This document shows, one piece after another, positions 7,896 through 17,203 of a stretch of DNA of 64,000 nt. The notes under the pieces are model-generated. The model was not told the origin of the DNA and searched no databases. It saw only the letters and a list, made by a program, of their open reading frames with translations. Each line of letters opens with the position of its first letter. Position 1 is the first letter of the stretch. Origin of the DNA: RUG369 sp050949645. GTDB lineage: Bacteria > Planctomycetota > Planctomycetia > Pirellulales > Thermoguttaceae. The DNA lies in the NCBI GenBank assembly GCA_050949645.1, contig JBMNGC010000001.1, positions 62,001 to 126,000 on the forward strand. The letters run 5' to 3'. Position numbers and translations under genes: made by a program.

Positions 7896-8867
7896 TCAGA
7901 AATACCGACCGGAATTTCCCAGCTTCGCAAGCATCTGACTGATGGAGCGGTTTTCGTGGATGCAGGTGATAGCGTCGGCGAGGGTTTTCGCGACGGAAAC
8001 CACCTGAATCTTATCGAGCTTCTGTTCCGGTCGAAGCGGAATCGTGTCGGTGAGGAATATCTGGTCGATCGGCGCGGCTTGAAGACGTTCGATTGCCGGA
8101 CCGCAGAGCACGCCGTGGGTCGCCGCAACGACCACCTTTCGCGCGCCCTTTTCTTTCACGACGCGCGCCGCGCCGGTAATCGAGCCGCCTGTGCTGATCA
8201 TGTCGTCGAAGAGGAACGCGACGCGACCTTCGAGAGGGCCCCCGATGATGTGCGCCTGCTCGACTTCCGAACCGCTGTGACGTCGCTTGTCGATGATCGC
8301 AAGGCTCCCGCCGAGCGACGCGACGTGCTTCGTCGCGCGTTTGATGCTGCCCGCGTCCGGACTCACGACAACGACGTCTTCGGGCTTATAACCAAGATCG
8401 AGGATATGGCGGTCGAGGATTGGCGACGCGGAGAGGTGATCGAGCGGGACGTCAAAGAAGCCTTGAATTTGCGCCGAGTGCAGGTCGACCGCGACGACGC
8501 GACTCGCGCCGGCGCACTCGATGAGGTTGGCGCAGAGTTTCGCGGAGATCGGAACGCGACCTTCGTCTTTACGATCCTGGCGCGCGTACCCGAAGTAAGG
8601 TATGATCGCCGTGATGCGCGCCGCGCTCGCGCGACGAACGCAGTCGATCATGATGAGCAATTCCATGAAGGTATCGTTAACCGGGTAGCAGGTCGGCTGA
8701 ATGATGAAGACGTCCTTGCCTCGAATATCTTCTTCAATCTTGCAGAAAGACTCGCCGTCCGGGAACTTCTCAACAGTCATTGCTCCCGGCATTATGTTAA
8801 GGTGATCGCAGACTTTCTCAAAAAGAGGTCGGTTCGCGGAACCGGAAAAAACTTTAACAACGTTCAT
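7896..8867 (-). CDS. prs: Ribose-phosphate pyrophosphokinase
   Basis: Makes PRPP from ribose 5-phosphate and ATP for nucleotide, histidine, tryptophan and NAD synthesis. The 323-residue length is normal. Motifs: FPDGESFCKI near residue 35, PYFGYARQDRK (ATP-binding flexible loop region), VDLHSAQIQGFFDVPLDHL, the VVVSPDAGSIKRA pyrophosphate loop and VAFLFDDMISTGGSI, the PRPP signature. The Shine-Dalgarno element before the ATG is weak. It lies upstream of hemB on the minus strand, separated by hairpins. Confidence 0.96.
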   Translation of the reverse strand: MNVVKVFSGSANRPLFEKVCDHLNIMPGAMTVEKFPDGESFCKIEEDIRGKDVFIIQPTCYPVNDTFMELLIMIDCVRRASAARITAIIPYFGYARQDRKDEGRVPISAKLCANLIECAGASRVVAVDLHSAQIQGFFDVPLDHLSASPILDRHILDLGYKPEDVVVVSPDAGSIKRATKHVASLGGSLAIIDKRRHSGSEVEQAHIIGGPLEGRVAFLFDDMISTGGSITGAARVVKEKGARKVVVAATHGVLCGPAIERLQAAPIDQIFLTDTIPLRPEQKLDKIQVVSVAKTLADAITCIHENRSISQMLAKLGNSGRYF

Positions 8868-9051
8868 TTCAGGATGCTTTCATACAGGAGTGATTCGAAC
8901 GAAGAGTCGCCGCGTATCCGGCGCAAACTGCAACTGTTAAGTATACTCGATTTTTCCAGCGAGTCGATAAGACAAAAACGAATCTTGCGGAAAAACAAGT
9001 TGTACCTGGCCTGTCGATAGATAGAAATTGATTCCGTCTTCGGCAGAACGG

Positions 9052-10284
9052 CTATTTGAGCGCGGCGACCATGATTTCCTGACGGTTAAACTGAAGCTGC
9101 CTCGCCCAAATGCGATTGAAGCCCCAGCTCTTAACGCGACTGAGATATTCCGGAATCTCGTCGGCGAATTTCCAGCCGGAAAACTTGAGAGTAAAGAGCG
9201 CCCCTTGCGCAGGGATATCGCCGCGATGAATGATTTCTTCTAACACGTCAAGCGTGTAGTTTGGCATGACGTTCATATCTGCAACAAACCAGCGCGATTT
9301 CCGGAAGCGCCGGCGTTTGAGCTGACCAATCTTACCGCGAAGGTGCGTGAAGTTAGGGTGTTCAAGAACCCTGGGGTCGATCTGGGCGGGATCGACGCCA
9401 AGTACAAACGCGCCTCGAGCAAGGAGCGCCTGGGAGCCTCCGCCGGGCGCTGCGCCGACGTCGACGCAATGCGATCCCACGCCGATCGGAAACTTCGACC
9501 ATCGCAGTCCTTCTTCGTATTTAAGGAACGCGCGCGACGCGGCGTCCGTTGGAAGAGACAGAGATAAGAGCCCGCCGGGATACTGCGAATGCATGTCGGT
9601 AACGCGATGAACGCCGACATACCACTCGTTCTTTTCTATGGTCGCGACGTCGAGGCATATTTCTCCCGGTTTCCCCGGCGCGTCGAGTCGGTCGGCGTCG
9701 GCGCCAAAATTTTCTCGCAATTCGGTCGGCGCCGCGTCGTAGATTTTACGGTGTAGTTCAAAGGCGGAGGGCGCGAGACAGGGCTCGTAGCCTCGGAAGC
9801 CGGCTTTTGCGCGATCGCGCTCGTAGACGTGGATTCTCGCAATCTTTAACGGTTCGCGTCGACCAAGCTGCGCGTCCTTTATAACTTCAGAACGCACAAG
9901 GTCCCAAACTCGGGCGATTGCGGCAGTCTGATCGAAGGAGCCGTCGTCGCCGGCGCATTCTCGATCGGACACGCGCCCGACGAAATGGGAGTATGAGCGC
10001 GCGAAGACAAGTTGCAGGGACGACGCGTCGAACGCGAGGCGTTTTTCAAGGGACTCGGAGCTTGGACGCCGCCACGTTGCGAAGCCGGGTCGAGAGTAGG
10101 AAAATCGATAGTCAGGACGTCTCCGCTCCATTTCTCTCCTGAGCGCCGACTCAGCTCCGCGCTGACAGGTGAGAAAAACGTACTGCGCTGGAGCGGACTG
10201 GTTTTCCACGTCAATTTCCTCATGATACGCGAACGACGAAAAAGCGTTTTGATTTTGTAACGGCGAAAAATGACGCCGTACCAT
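9052..10284 (-). CDS. RlmM-like 23S rRNA 2'-O-ribose methyltransferase
   Basis: A 410-residue SAM-dependent methyltransferase of the FtsJ/RlmM type. The N-terminal half is THUMP-like; the C-terminal half has CVDVGAAPGGGSQALLARG (SAM loop) and the expected K-D-K-E catalytic set in LKYEEGL, FVADMN, FTLKFSGW and ARQLQFNRQEIMV. E. coli RlmM modifies C2498 in the peptidyl-transferase region, and this order of motifs matches it closely. The exact target here is inferred. The gene stands alone on the minus strand, divergent from hom. Confidence 0.8.
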   Translation of the reverse strand: MVRRHFSPLQNQNAFSSFAYHEEIDVENQSAPAQYVFLTCQRGAESALRREMERRRPDYRFSYSRPGFATWRRPSSESLEKRLAFDASSLQLVFARSYSHFVGRVSDRECAGDDGSFDQTAAIARVWDLVRSEVIKDAQLGRREPLKIARIHVYERDRAKAGFRGYEPCLAPSAFELHRKIYDAAPTELRENFGADADRLDAPGKPGEICLDVATIEKNEWYVGVHRVTDMHSQYPGGLLSLSLPTDAASRAFLKYEEGLRWSKFPIGVGSHCVDVGAAPGGGSQALLARGAFVLGVDPAQIDPRVLEHPNFTHLRGKIGQLKRRRFRKSRWFVADMNVMPNYTLDVLEEIIHRGDIPAQGALFTLKFSGWKFADEIPEYLSRVKSWGFNRIWARQLQFNRQEIMVAALK

Positions 10285-10303
10285 TTATATGAAGCGTGTC
10301 TAT

Positions 10304-10311
10304 GGTATAAT
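10304..10311 (+). promoter_or_regulatory. Extended -10 promoter element upstream of hom
   Basis: TG, one base, then a perfect TATAAT (10306-10311). No good -35 is visible at the right distance, as expected for an extended -10 promoter. It would give a leader of about 150 bases with small hairpins of unknown role. Confidence 0.5.
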
Positions 10312-10465
10312 CAGAGCGGCGCAGAGCGGATTGCGTCGCAAGGCGCGTCTGAGCTGCCGAGCGAACGCGGCTCTTAACGCTAATCATATAGCGTAAATAT
10401 CCAAGGTCAATAATCCGCCAGGGCAACTTCAAGGATTACCGCCTGATTTATTACAAAGGACGTTT

Positions 10466-11761
10466 ATGAAATCGGTAAAAGTTGGTTTGATCGGTATGGG
10501 CACGATCGGCACGGGCGTTGCCAAGATTCTTCTTGGCAAGTCGGAGATGATCTCGCGTCGGACTGGTAAAAAAATTGATCTTGTTAAGATTTGCGATCGC
10601 GATACGACGGCGGATCGCGGCGTCGCTTTGCCGCCGGGCGTCATGACGAGCGATCTATCCGAGATTATGGACAATCGCGAGATCTCGATTGTTATCGAGC
10701 TCATCGGCGGTATTGAGACGGCGCGTAAATTCGTGCTCATGGCGCTCGAGAAGGGTAAAAACGTCGTCACAGCGAACAAAGCGCTTATCGCGAATTGTGG
10801 AGCGGAACTCTTTGCAAAGGCGCGTGAAGTCGGTCGTACGATCGGATTTGAAGCGTCTGTTTGCGGCGGCGTGCCGGTACTCGCCTCGCTCCAGACGTCG
10901 CTCCTTGCGAACAAGATCGACTCGATTCAGGCGATCTGCAACGGCACGTGCAACTTTGTCCTTTCACAGATGGAGTCGGTGAACGTCTCTTACGCCGACG
11001 CGCTTAAGGAAGCTCAGCGTCTAGGGTTTGCGGAAGCGAATCCGACGCTTGACGTCGACGGTACCGACTCGACGCAGAAGCTTGCCATTCTTGCGCAACT
11101 TGCGTTCGGCGCCACGCCTGACTGGCAGAAGATTCCGCGCGTCGGGGTCGACGTCGTCGACGCGATCGACATTCGATTTGCCAAAGAGCTTGGCCGAAGA
11201 ATCCGTCTCCTGGCGATCGCGGAACGCACCGACGAGGGTTTGGCTCTCAAAGTGACGCCGACCCTCGTTCCGGAGAATTCGGTGCTCGCGATGGTTACGA
11301 ACGCGTTCAACGCGATTCGGATCGTTGGCGATTCCGTCGGTCCTGTTTTCTATGAAGGGTGGGGCGCGGGCCAGCTTCCGACCGCGTCCGCCGTATGCAG
11401 CGACGTGATCGACTGCGCGCTTGGACGAACGAAGATCACCTTTGATTCGCTTCGTCTCTGGAGCGCCGAACGCGAGAGCGTGCCGATCATGGACGCGAAC
11501 AAGATCCGCAGTCGCGCTTACTTGCGATTTAACGTTGAGGACAAACCCGGCGTGCTCGCCGAGATTTCCACCGCGCTTGGTCGACACGGCGTCTCCATTG
11601 CCGCGATGCACCAGCATGCGAAAGCTAATCCTGACGACAAACTCGCTTCGATCATTATCGTAACTTACGACGCGCCCGCCGACGCGCTCCAGGCCGCGCT
11701 CGACGAAGTCGCCCCGATACCCTATATTGGCAAGCCCGTATGCCTGTCTGTTCGCGACTGA
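10466..11761 (+). CDS. hom: Homoserine dehydrogenase
   Basis: Reduces aspartate semialdehyde to homoserine for threonine and methionine synthesis. The 431 residues hold an N-terminal Rossmann fold (VGLIGMGTIGTGVAKIL), NVVTANKALIA, the GNCGTGTC-region equivalent AICNGTCNFVLSQM with the substrate segment following, DVDGTDSTQKLAILAQLAF, and a C-terminal ACT domain from about residue 350 (YLRFNVEDKPGVLAEISTAL) that normally senses threonine. AAAGGA precedes the ATG. A GC-rich hairpin follows the stop. Confidence 0.95.
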   Translation: MKSVKVGLIGMGTIGTGVAKILLGKSEMISRRTGKKIDLVKICDRDTTADRGVALPPGVMTSDLSEIMDNREISIVIELIGGIETARKFVLMALEKGKNVVTANKALIANCGAELFAKAREVGRTIGFEASVCGGVPVLASLQTSLLANKIDSIQAICNGTCNFVLSQMESVNVSYADALKEAQRLGFAEANPTLDVDGTDSTQKLAILAQLAFGATPDWQKIPRVGVDVVDAIDIRFAKELGRRIRLLAIAERTDEGLALKVTPTLVPENSVLAMVTNAFNAIRIVGDSVGPVFYEGWGAGQLPTASAVCSDVIDCALGRTKITFDSLRLWSAERESVPIMDANKIRSRAYLRFNVEDKPGVLAEISTALGRHGVSIAAMHQHAKANPDDKLASIIIVTYDAPADALQAALDEVAPIPYIGKPVCLSVRD

Positions 11762-11769
11762 ACCCTTGC

Positions 11770-11794
11770 GCGTCGCGCCCTGAGCGCGCGACGC
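11770..11794 (+). terminator. Possible hom terminator
   Basis: A 9-bp GC-rich stem (11770-11778 with 11786-11794) starts 8 bases after the hom stop. The following bases hold only CTTTATT, so termination may be partial and allow read-through into the next gene. Confidence 0.45.
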
Positions 11795-11830
11795 ACCCGC
11801 TTTATTCCTCTGTTATTCTGCGAGCGAAAT

Positions 11831-13075
11831 ATGACTTCCATGACTAGATTTCTTACAACGCCTCGTTTTTTGCGGCGGATTGTCGCATCGTTGATTTGCG
11901 CGTTCAGTCTCTGTTGCGCAGCCGACGTCGTCTACAGCCAGCCGCCAATGAACTTTCCGCCCGGCGGTCAGGGGGTTGACGGCGGTCGACTTGATCGACG
12001 TTCCGGGCGCGCTGGACGCGTCGAACCCGATCAGGCCGCGGTTGGTCAGCGTCAGGGAGCGCAGGGCGAGCAGCCCGCCGCGGAGCGTCAGGTCGATCTC
12101 GATACGGCGCTTGACTCCGCCGCCGGCGCTAGTCCGATTCGGCTGAACCAGGACGCGTTCCGCGCGCGAGATAACGTCAGACTTACGGGGACCTATTATA
12201 AAGGTAAAGGCGACAAGGATACGCCCGTTGTCATTCTGATCCCCGGTCTTAAGAGCGAAGAAGGCGCTTATACCAAGCTCGCTCAGCTCCTTGCGCAACA
12301 GGGTTACGGCGTTCTTATCCCGGATCTTCGTAATCGCGGTCAGGATCAGGGCGCTCAGGGCAACAATCCGAGAAACGCGCAACAGCCTCGCGTTCAGTCG
12401 ACCTCTCAGGAACCTTCGATGGGCGAAGTCCTCGCGATGATCGAATTGGATAGAGAGGTTTGGTTCAACTTCCTTTTCCACGTCAACGATAGAGGTTACT
12501 GCAACGTCAAGAAGACGATTATCGTTGGTTCGGAGTTCAGCGCGGCGCTCGCGTGCGCCTGGGCGAGGAACGACTGGGCGGGCAGAGGAATACAGTATCA
12601 GAATACGGTCGGGCTTGCGTTGCTCTCTCCCGACGCCGTTGACGACAAAGATAAGAAGAAGAAAGGCAAGGACGAAGAGGAGAATCAGACTACCGCGACG
12701 CCGCAGTACGATTGCCTCAATTCGCTCGAAGCGGTTCATAAGGCCGCCAAAGGCAAAGTTTTTGGATACCTTCTCGTCGCGGGCATATACGACGAAAGCA
12801 AGCTTGAGTCGGCGAAGCTTATTCAGCGCAAAATCGGCGGCGTCAAGGATGAAGAGGCGCGACCGCAAGATAAGGTCGTTCTTTTTAACGCGCTTTCGAC
12901 GAGCATGCAGGGAACGCAACTTCTTGGACTCGAGTCTCAGAACGTCGCCGCCACGATCGCTCAGTTTGTCGAGAAGAGGATGAGCGAGCTGCCCAGGAAG
13001 CGCGATAAATGGGAACCGGTTTTCCAAGACCTTACTAAGGACAAAGATACTGGCTCCAGAAGAGAGCGCAACTGA
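11831..13075 (+). CDS. Secreted alpha/beta-hydrolase-fold protein, probably catalytically dead
   Basis: A 414-residue protein with a long signal peptide (hydrophobic core near residues 17-33). A Gln/Gly/Arg-rich low-complexity linker spans roughly residues 45-95. The fold follows: VVILIPGLKSEEGAYTKLAQ (strand and oxyanion region), QGYGVLIPDLRNRG, and the place of the nucleophile elbow, KTIIVGSEFSAALACAWA. There the G-x-S-x-G serine is replaced by Glu235 and the last Gly by Ser, so hydrolase activity is unlikely. A lysine/glutamate-rich insert and a charged C-terminus follow. Planctomycetes often have such degenerate members. It lies downstream of hom; the role is unknown. Confidence 0.75.
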   Translation: MTSMTRFLTTPRFLRRIVASLICAFSLCCAADVVYSQPPMNFPPGGQGVDGGRLDRRSGRAGRVEPDQAAVGQRQGAQGEQPAAERQVDLDTALDSAAGASPIRLNQDAFRARDNVRLTGTYYKGKGDKDTPVVILIPGLKSEEGAYTKLAQLLAQQGYGVLIPDLRNRGQDQGAQGNNPRNAQQPRVQSTSQEPSMGEVLAMIELDREVWFNFLFHVNDRGYCNVKKTIIVGSEFSAALACAWARNDWAGRGIQYQNTVGLALLSPDAVDDKDKKKKGKDEEENQTTATPQYDCLNSLEAVHKAAKGKVFGYLLVAGIYDESKLESAKLIQRKIGGVKDEEARPQDKVVLFNALSTSMQGTQLLGLESQNVAATIAQFVEKRMSELPRKRDKWEPVFQDLTKDKDTGSRRERN

Positions 13076-13112
13076 ATGAAGCGCCCTTGAGTCAGCGCCG
13101 CTAGCAAACATC

Positions 13113-13153
13113 GAGCGGGGACGGTTCGAAGTCGACTCGTCCCCGCTCGTTTT
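13113..13153 (+). terminator. Terminator after the alpha/beta-hydrolase-like gene
   Basis: A perfect 11-bp stem (13113-13123 with 13138-13148) is followed by GTTTT. Confidence 0.75.
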
Positions 13154-13193
13154 GTAATAGCGCTTTATCCTGTTCCCCGTCCGACAGGCAAGG

Positions 13194-13616
13194 TCAGAAT
13201 TCTTTGTTGCGTTCGGTTTCTATCTCTTCAAGCGTATAGAGCTTGCCCTGTGGATTGTCGCAACCGGGACATCTCTTTGCGGCGCGCTTCCATGACGCAG
13301 GGGAATCGAGATTATCGTCCCAGAATGGCCAGGTTCGGCATTGAAGCGGCCGGGTTTTGTAGACGAGACACTGCTTCGTCTTTGCGGAAAGGAGCGCGCA
13401 GTCGCCGTCGGCGCGTTCCACAAGGCTCTTTCGCCGCCCGAAAATCGTGCGGACGAAACTCATTTCAAACTCCATTCGCGAGATTCCCAGTTCGTCCGCC
13501 ATCGCGGCAATTTCCTCGTCTGTCACCCAGACGTAGCCCGGCTCGCCCCCGCAACATCCGCCGCATTGAAGGCATCCGAATCTCAGACCGTCGCTATACC
13601 ATTTTTGTTTTTTCAA
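13194..13616 (-). CDS. YkgJ-family cysteine-cluster protein
   Basis: A 140-residue protein of the YkgJ/UPF0153 family, thought to bind a zinc or iron-sulfur centre. It has FGCLQCGGCCGGEPGYVW near the N-terminus, then CALL, CLVYKTRPLQCRTWPFW and RCPGCDNPQG, giving the full set of conserved cysteines. The start is a TTG at 13616 with a GGAAA element upstream; the next in-frame Met would remove the first cysteine cluster. Its biochemical role is not established for the family. Confidence 0.85.
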   Translation of the reverse strand: MKKQKWYSDGLRFGCLQCGGCCGGEPGYVWVTDEEIAAMADELGISRMEFEMSFVRTIFGRRKSLVERADGDCALLSAKTKQCLVYKTRPLQCRTWPFWDDNLDSPASWKRAAKRCPGCDNPQGKLYTLEEIETERNKEF

Positions 13617-13965
13617 TTTGTATTTTCCAGTAAAAGACGCGCCGATTCGCTAACGTTTCGGCGCCATGCGTTTCGCGGTTAGTCGACTGTCGACGATGAG
13701 TTTTGTCGGAATCCCGACCGCGTCATAGGGTATTGTATGGCGCCGCGCGCCGTCGTCAAACGCCTTCTTATGAACTTTTTCTTTATCCGATTCGCGCGTC
13801 GCGCCCTCGGCGTCGTCGCATTCCTTCTCTTGACGTCATGCGGTATATGGGATAAAATTTTAGCGACTAGCATTCTCAAGCGAACGCTCCGTCTCGCTTC
13901 CAACTACGCGCCGTCGTTGCTGGTCGCTCGCGCGGAGCGCAAAGAGCATAATGGAGACGACATTC
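13617..13965 (+). other. Upstream region of serA
   Basis: The stretch holds the serA promoter (13830-13858) and about 100 bases of leader. A frame starting at 13737 overlaps serA and the promoter and is judged not to be a gene. Confidence 0.6.
13830..13858 (+). promoter_or_regulatory. Predicted serA promoter
   Basis: TTGACG (13830-13835) and TAAAAT (13853-13858) are separated by 17 bases, about 110 bases before the serA ATG. Confidence 0.7.
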
Positions 13966-15588
13966 ATGGCGAAGATTATTGTTCTCGACCCTCTGGCCGA
14001 AGACGGCCTAAAAATGATGCAAACCGCCGGCTTCGAATATGACGTTCGTACCGGTCTCAAAGGCGAGGAGCTCCGACAGGCGCTCGCAGAATACGACGGC
14101 GCCATCTGCCGCAGCGGCGTTAAGATAACCGCTGAAGCGCTCGAAGGTAATAAGCGGCTTAAGGCGATCGCTCGCGCCGGCGTTGGCGTCGACAATATCG
14201 ATCTTAAAGCCGCGACCCGGCATGGGATCGTCGTTATGAACACGCCTGGCGGCAACACGACGTCCGCCGCCGAGCAGACCTTCGCGCTCATGCTTGCCGT
14301 GAGTCGCAATATCTGCGCAGCGAACCAGTCGCTCGTGGAAGGTCGCTGGGATCGCAAAAAGTTCACCGGTCGCGAGCTCAACGGCAAGACGCTCGGCATT
14401 ATTGGCATGGGACGCATCGGTCAGACCGTTGCGAAATTTGGTAAAGCGTTCGAGATGAACGTTGTCGCCTTCGACCCCTATCTCTCTGCGCAATGCTCTC
14501 AGGAAGTCGACATTAAGGTTTACGATTCGCTCGCCGAAATCCTGCCACTCGTCGATTACCTTACCGTTCACGTTCCCCTCACCGACGCGACGCGCAACCT
14601 CATCGGCGAAAAAGAAATCAACGCGATGAAAGACGGCGCCTTCCTCATCAACTGCGCGCGCGGCGGCATTTATGATATGGACGCGATCGTCAAAGGGATC
14701 GAATCGGGTAAGCTCGGCGGCGTAGGCCTTGACGTCTTCCCCGAGGAACCGTACACCGAGTCTCCGCTCTTTGGCAAGCCGAACGTCGTCTGCACGCCGC
14801 ACCTCGGCGCGAGCACGATGGAAGCGCAGATGAACGTTGCGCTTGAAGCGGTCCGGCTCCTCGTTGATTTCCTCCAGAACGGCGTCGTTCGTCAGGCGGT
14901 CAACTTCTCGTCCCTCGATCCGAAGACGCTCTCAGAGCTTCGCGGACCTCTTGACCTCTCTTACCGTCTCGGAATGCTTGCGCAGCAGGTCGCGCCAGGT
15001 CCCGTTTCCTCGATCAAGATTAAGTATCGCGGCGACCTCTCCAAGAGGAATCCCGCGCTCGTCACCTCGGCGTTCTGCTCCGGTTACCTCACGGGCGTCA
15101 TGTCCGAGGAGGTCAGCATCATCAGCGCCGCTTCGATCATGCAGGAGCGCGGCGCGCGACTCGTCGAATATCGCGACGGCGCCGACACCGATTTCAACTC
15201 CGTCATCTGCGTCGATCTTGAAACGGACCGCGGTTCCATTTCCTTCGCCGGCACGCTTTTCGGAGCGCTCTTCCCACGCCTTATTACCTACCGCAATATG
15301 CGTCTTGATTCGCAGCTCGACGGTTCGCTGCTCATCATGCTCCATAAGGACCAGCCCGGGATGGTCGCCGCGCTCGGCTCCGCTACGGCGAAACGCGGCG
15401 TGAATATCGCTCAGATGGCGCTCGGCCGCAACCTTAACGTGCCTAGCGGGCTCGCAGTGTGCGTCTTCTCCCTTGACGGCGAAGTTCCTTGCGATCTCCT
15501 GGAAGAAGTTCGGCAGCTCGACGGAATCAAAGACGCGGTCGCTGTAAAACTTCCGCGCATCGACGAACGACCGTCTTGGCTCAACTGA
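13966..15588 (+). CDS. serA: D-3-phosphoglycerate dehydrogenase (long form)
   Basis: First step of serine synthesis: 3-phosphoglycerate to 3-phosphohydroxypyruvate with NAD. At 540 residues it is the long type, with substrate and NAD domains (LGIIGMGRIGQTVAKFGKAF near residue 145), catalytic Arg in INCARGGI, Glu in PEEPYTESPLF and His in CTPHLGAS, then an ASB domain and a C-terminal ACT domain (LLIMLHKDQPGMVAALGSAT) that usually gives serine feedback. I start at ATG 13966 with GGAG 9 bases upstream; an ATG at 13951 lies on that site. It stands as a single unit between a good promoter and a strong terminator. Confidence 0.96.
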   Translation: MAKIIVLDPLAEDGLKMMQTAGFEYDVRTGLKGEELRQALAEYDGAICRSGVKITAEALEGNKRLKAIARAGVGVDNIDLKAATRHGIVVMNTPGGNTTSAAEQTFALMLAVSRNICAANQSLVEGRWDRKKFTGRELNGKTLGIIGMGRIGQTVAKFGKAFEMNVVAFDPYLSAQCSQEVDIKVYDSLAEILPLVDYLTVHVPLTDATRNLIGEKEINAMKDGAFLINCARGGIYDMDAIVKGIESGKLGGVGLDVFPEEPYTESPLFGKPNVVCTPHLGASTMEAQMNVALEAVRLLVDFLQNGVVRQAVNFSSLDPKTLSELRGPLDLSYRLGMLAQQVAPGPVSSIKIKYRGDLSKRNPALVTSAFCSGYLTGVMSEEVSIISAASIMQERGARLVEYRDGADTDFNSVICVDLETDRGSISFAGTLFGALFPRLITYRNMRLDSQLDGSLLIMLHKDQPGMVAALGSATAKRGVNIAQMALGRNLNVPSGLAVCVFSLDGEVPCDLLEEVRQLDGIKDAVAVKLPRIDERPSWLN

Positions 15589-15627
15589 CGCCGTCATTGG
15601 CGCGAAAATAGCGTCGCGCTGACTTAG

Positions 15628-15660
15628 ACCGGATCGGCGTTCGCGCCGTCCGGTTTTTTT
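15628..15660 (+). terminator. serA terminator
   Basis: An 11-bp stem with one bulged T (15628-15639 with 15644-15654, TTCG loop) runs into seven Ts. Confidence 0.9.
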
Positions 15661-15712
15661 ATTTTGTTCACTCCGCGAAAGCTGAAAAAGGTCTTCCTTT
15701 TGAGCGTTCTTC

Positions 15713-15741
15713 TTGTCCGGCGCCCTTTGCGACGTTATACT
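15713..15741 (+). promoter_or_regulatory. Predicted promoter of the FAD oxidoreductase gene
   Basis: TTGTCC (15713-15718), 17 bases, TATACT (15736-15741). It lies about 60 bases before the ATG at 15804. Confidence 0.6.
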
Positions 15742-15803
15742 GGAAGATAAGCGTATTCGTCCCTGGTTTCAACGAACCGCCATCATTGCAGAAAGGACGC
15801 GTC

Positions 15804-17132
15804 ATGGGCGCTTCTCATGAGTTTAAGCAGGTTGTCGACGCGGATTTCGACGCGCAACCATGGGATATCGCCATTGTTGGCGGCGGACCCGCCGGACTTG
15901 CCGCCGCCGTTTCGGCGTACGACGCCGGCGCGAAACGCGTCCTTATCCTTGAACGCGACCGCGAGCTCGGCGGCGTTCTGAATCAATGCGTCCACAACGG
16001 TTTCGGATTGCGGCGCTTCAGAGAAGAGCTTACCGGTCCGGAGTACGCCGGACGGTATATCGACTTGGCGAAAGAACGCGAGATTCCCGTCGCGCTCGAA
16101 GCGACCGTCCTGGATATTGCGGAGGACCCTCATTCCGACTCGCTTTCGCCGATCGTCGTGAACTTTCTTTCGCCGACCCTCGGGTTTCGCCGGATTCATG
16201 TCCGCGCCGTCGTGCTGGCAACCGGATGTCGCGAGCGCGCGCGCGGCGCAATTCGCACTCCGGGCGACCGACCTAGCGGCGTCTTTACCGCCGGAGCCGC
16301 TCAGCGTTTTATGAACTGCGAAGGGAAGCGCGTAGGGAACCGCGTTGTGATCCTTGGTTCCGGCGACATTGGGCTCATCATGGCGCGCCGCCTGACGCTC
16401 GAGGGCGCCAAGACGCTTGCCGTCGTTGAGTTAATGCCGCATTCTAACGGTCTAGCGCGCAATGTCGTGCAGTGTCTTGAGGATTTTGATATTCCTTTAT
16501 ATCTTTCGCATACGATTTCCCGCATCGTCGGGGACCGCCGACTTGAAAAAGTTGTCGTCGCGCCGGTCGATGAGAATTACCAACCGATCGCCGCATCGGA
16601 ATTTGAGATCGAATGCGACACGTTGCTCCTTTCCGTTGGTCTGATCCCTGAAAACGAGGTCGCGCGCACGGCGGGCGTCGAGCTTGATTCCCGCACCCGC
16701 GGGCCGATCGTGACGCAGACGCGCGAGACGTCGATCCCTGGCGTATTCGCCTGCGGTAATTCGCTTCATGTCCACGACTTGGTTGATTTCGTATCGGAGG
16801 AAGCGGAGGAGGCGGGGCGTAACGCGGCTGCGCGCGCGCTTGGCCAGACCCGCCGTTCCGAGCGATTCGCGAGGGTTGTTAATGGCGACGGCGTCATGTA
16901 CGTCGTGCCGCAGAAGCTCGACCTTGACGCGCTTCCGGACGAAGTTCCCTTCTTCCTGCGCGTCCGCGACGTTTTGAAGAATAAAAGGCTTGTCGTCCGG
17001 AAGGGCGATGAAACGATAAAAGAGATTCGCCGTCTGCGCGTCGCTCCTTCCGAGATGGAGCGCGTTGTTCTCAAAAAAGATCAACTTGCGAACCTTGACG
17101 GTCAGACGATTTCAATCTCCCTCGAAGATTGA
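15804..17132 (+). CDS. NAD(P)/FAD-dependent oxidoreductase, glycerol-operon type
   Basis: A 442-residue two-dinucleotide-fold flavoprotein. FAD binds at DIAIVGGGPAGLAAAVSAYD (about residue 25); the second nucleotide fold is VVILGSGDIGLIMARRLTLE. Other marks are LGGVLNQCVHNGFGL, VVLATGCRERARG and the FAD-closing GVFACGNSLHVHDLVDFV. This set is typical of the oxidoreductase that accompanies GlpK/GlpA-like and DUF1667 genes in glycerol 3-phosphate loci of anaerobes, but no such partner is nearby, so the substrate is unknown. I use ATG 15804, which follows GAAAGGA; the frame opens earlier only with a TTG. A roughly 90-residue C-terminal extension lacks a clear motif. Confidence 0.8.
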   Translation: MGASHEFKQVVDADFDAQPWDIAIVGGGPAGLAAAVSAYDAGAKRVLILERDRELGGVLNQCVHNGFGLRRFREELTGPEYAGRYIDLAKEREIPVALEATVLDIAEDPHSDSLSPIVVNFLSPTLGFRRIHVRAVVLATGCRERARGAIRTPGDRPSGVFTAGAAQRFMNCEGKRVGNRVVILGSGDIGLIMARRLTLEGAKTLAVVELMPHSNGLARNVVQCLEDFDIPLYLSHTISRIVGDRRLEKVVVAPVDENYQPIAASEFEIECDTLLLSVGLIPENEVARTAGVELDSRTRGPIVTQTRETSIPGVFACGNSLHVHDLVDFVSEEAEEAGRNAAARALGQTRRSERFARVVNGDGVMYVVPQKLDLDALPDEVPFFLRVRDVLKNKRLVVRKGDETIKEIRRLRVAPSEMERVVLKKDQLANLDGQTISISLED

Positions 17133-17203
17133 CCCTCGGCGAATCTACGATAGACTACCGCTCTGCGTCGAATCTTATCGGCGCTTGATACGAGGCGCTT
17201 TTT

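Noticed and set aside
13737..14042. Open frame with a signal-like start and a lipobox-like LLLTSCG
   Set aside because: It overlaps the serA start and promoter, has no good ribosome-binding site, and its second half is an out-of-frame copy of serA sequence.
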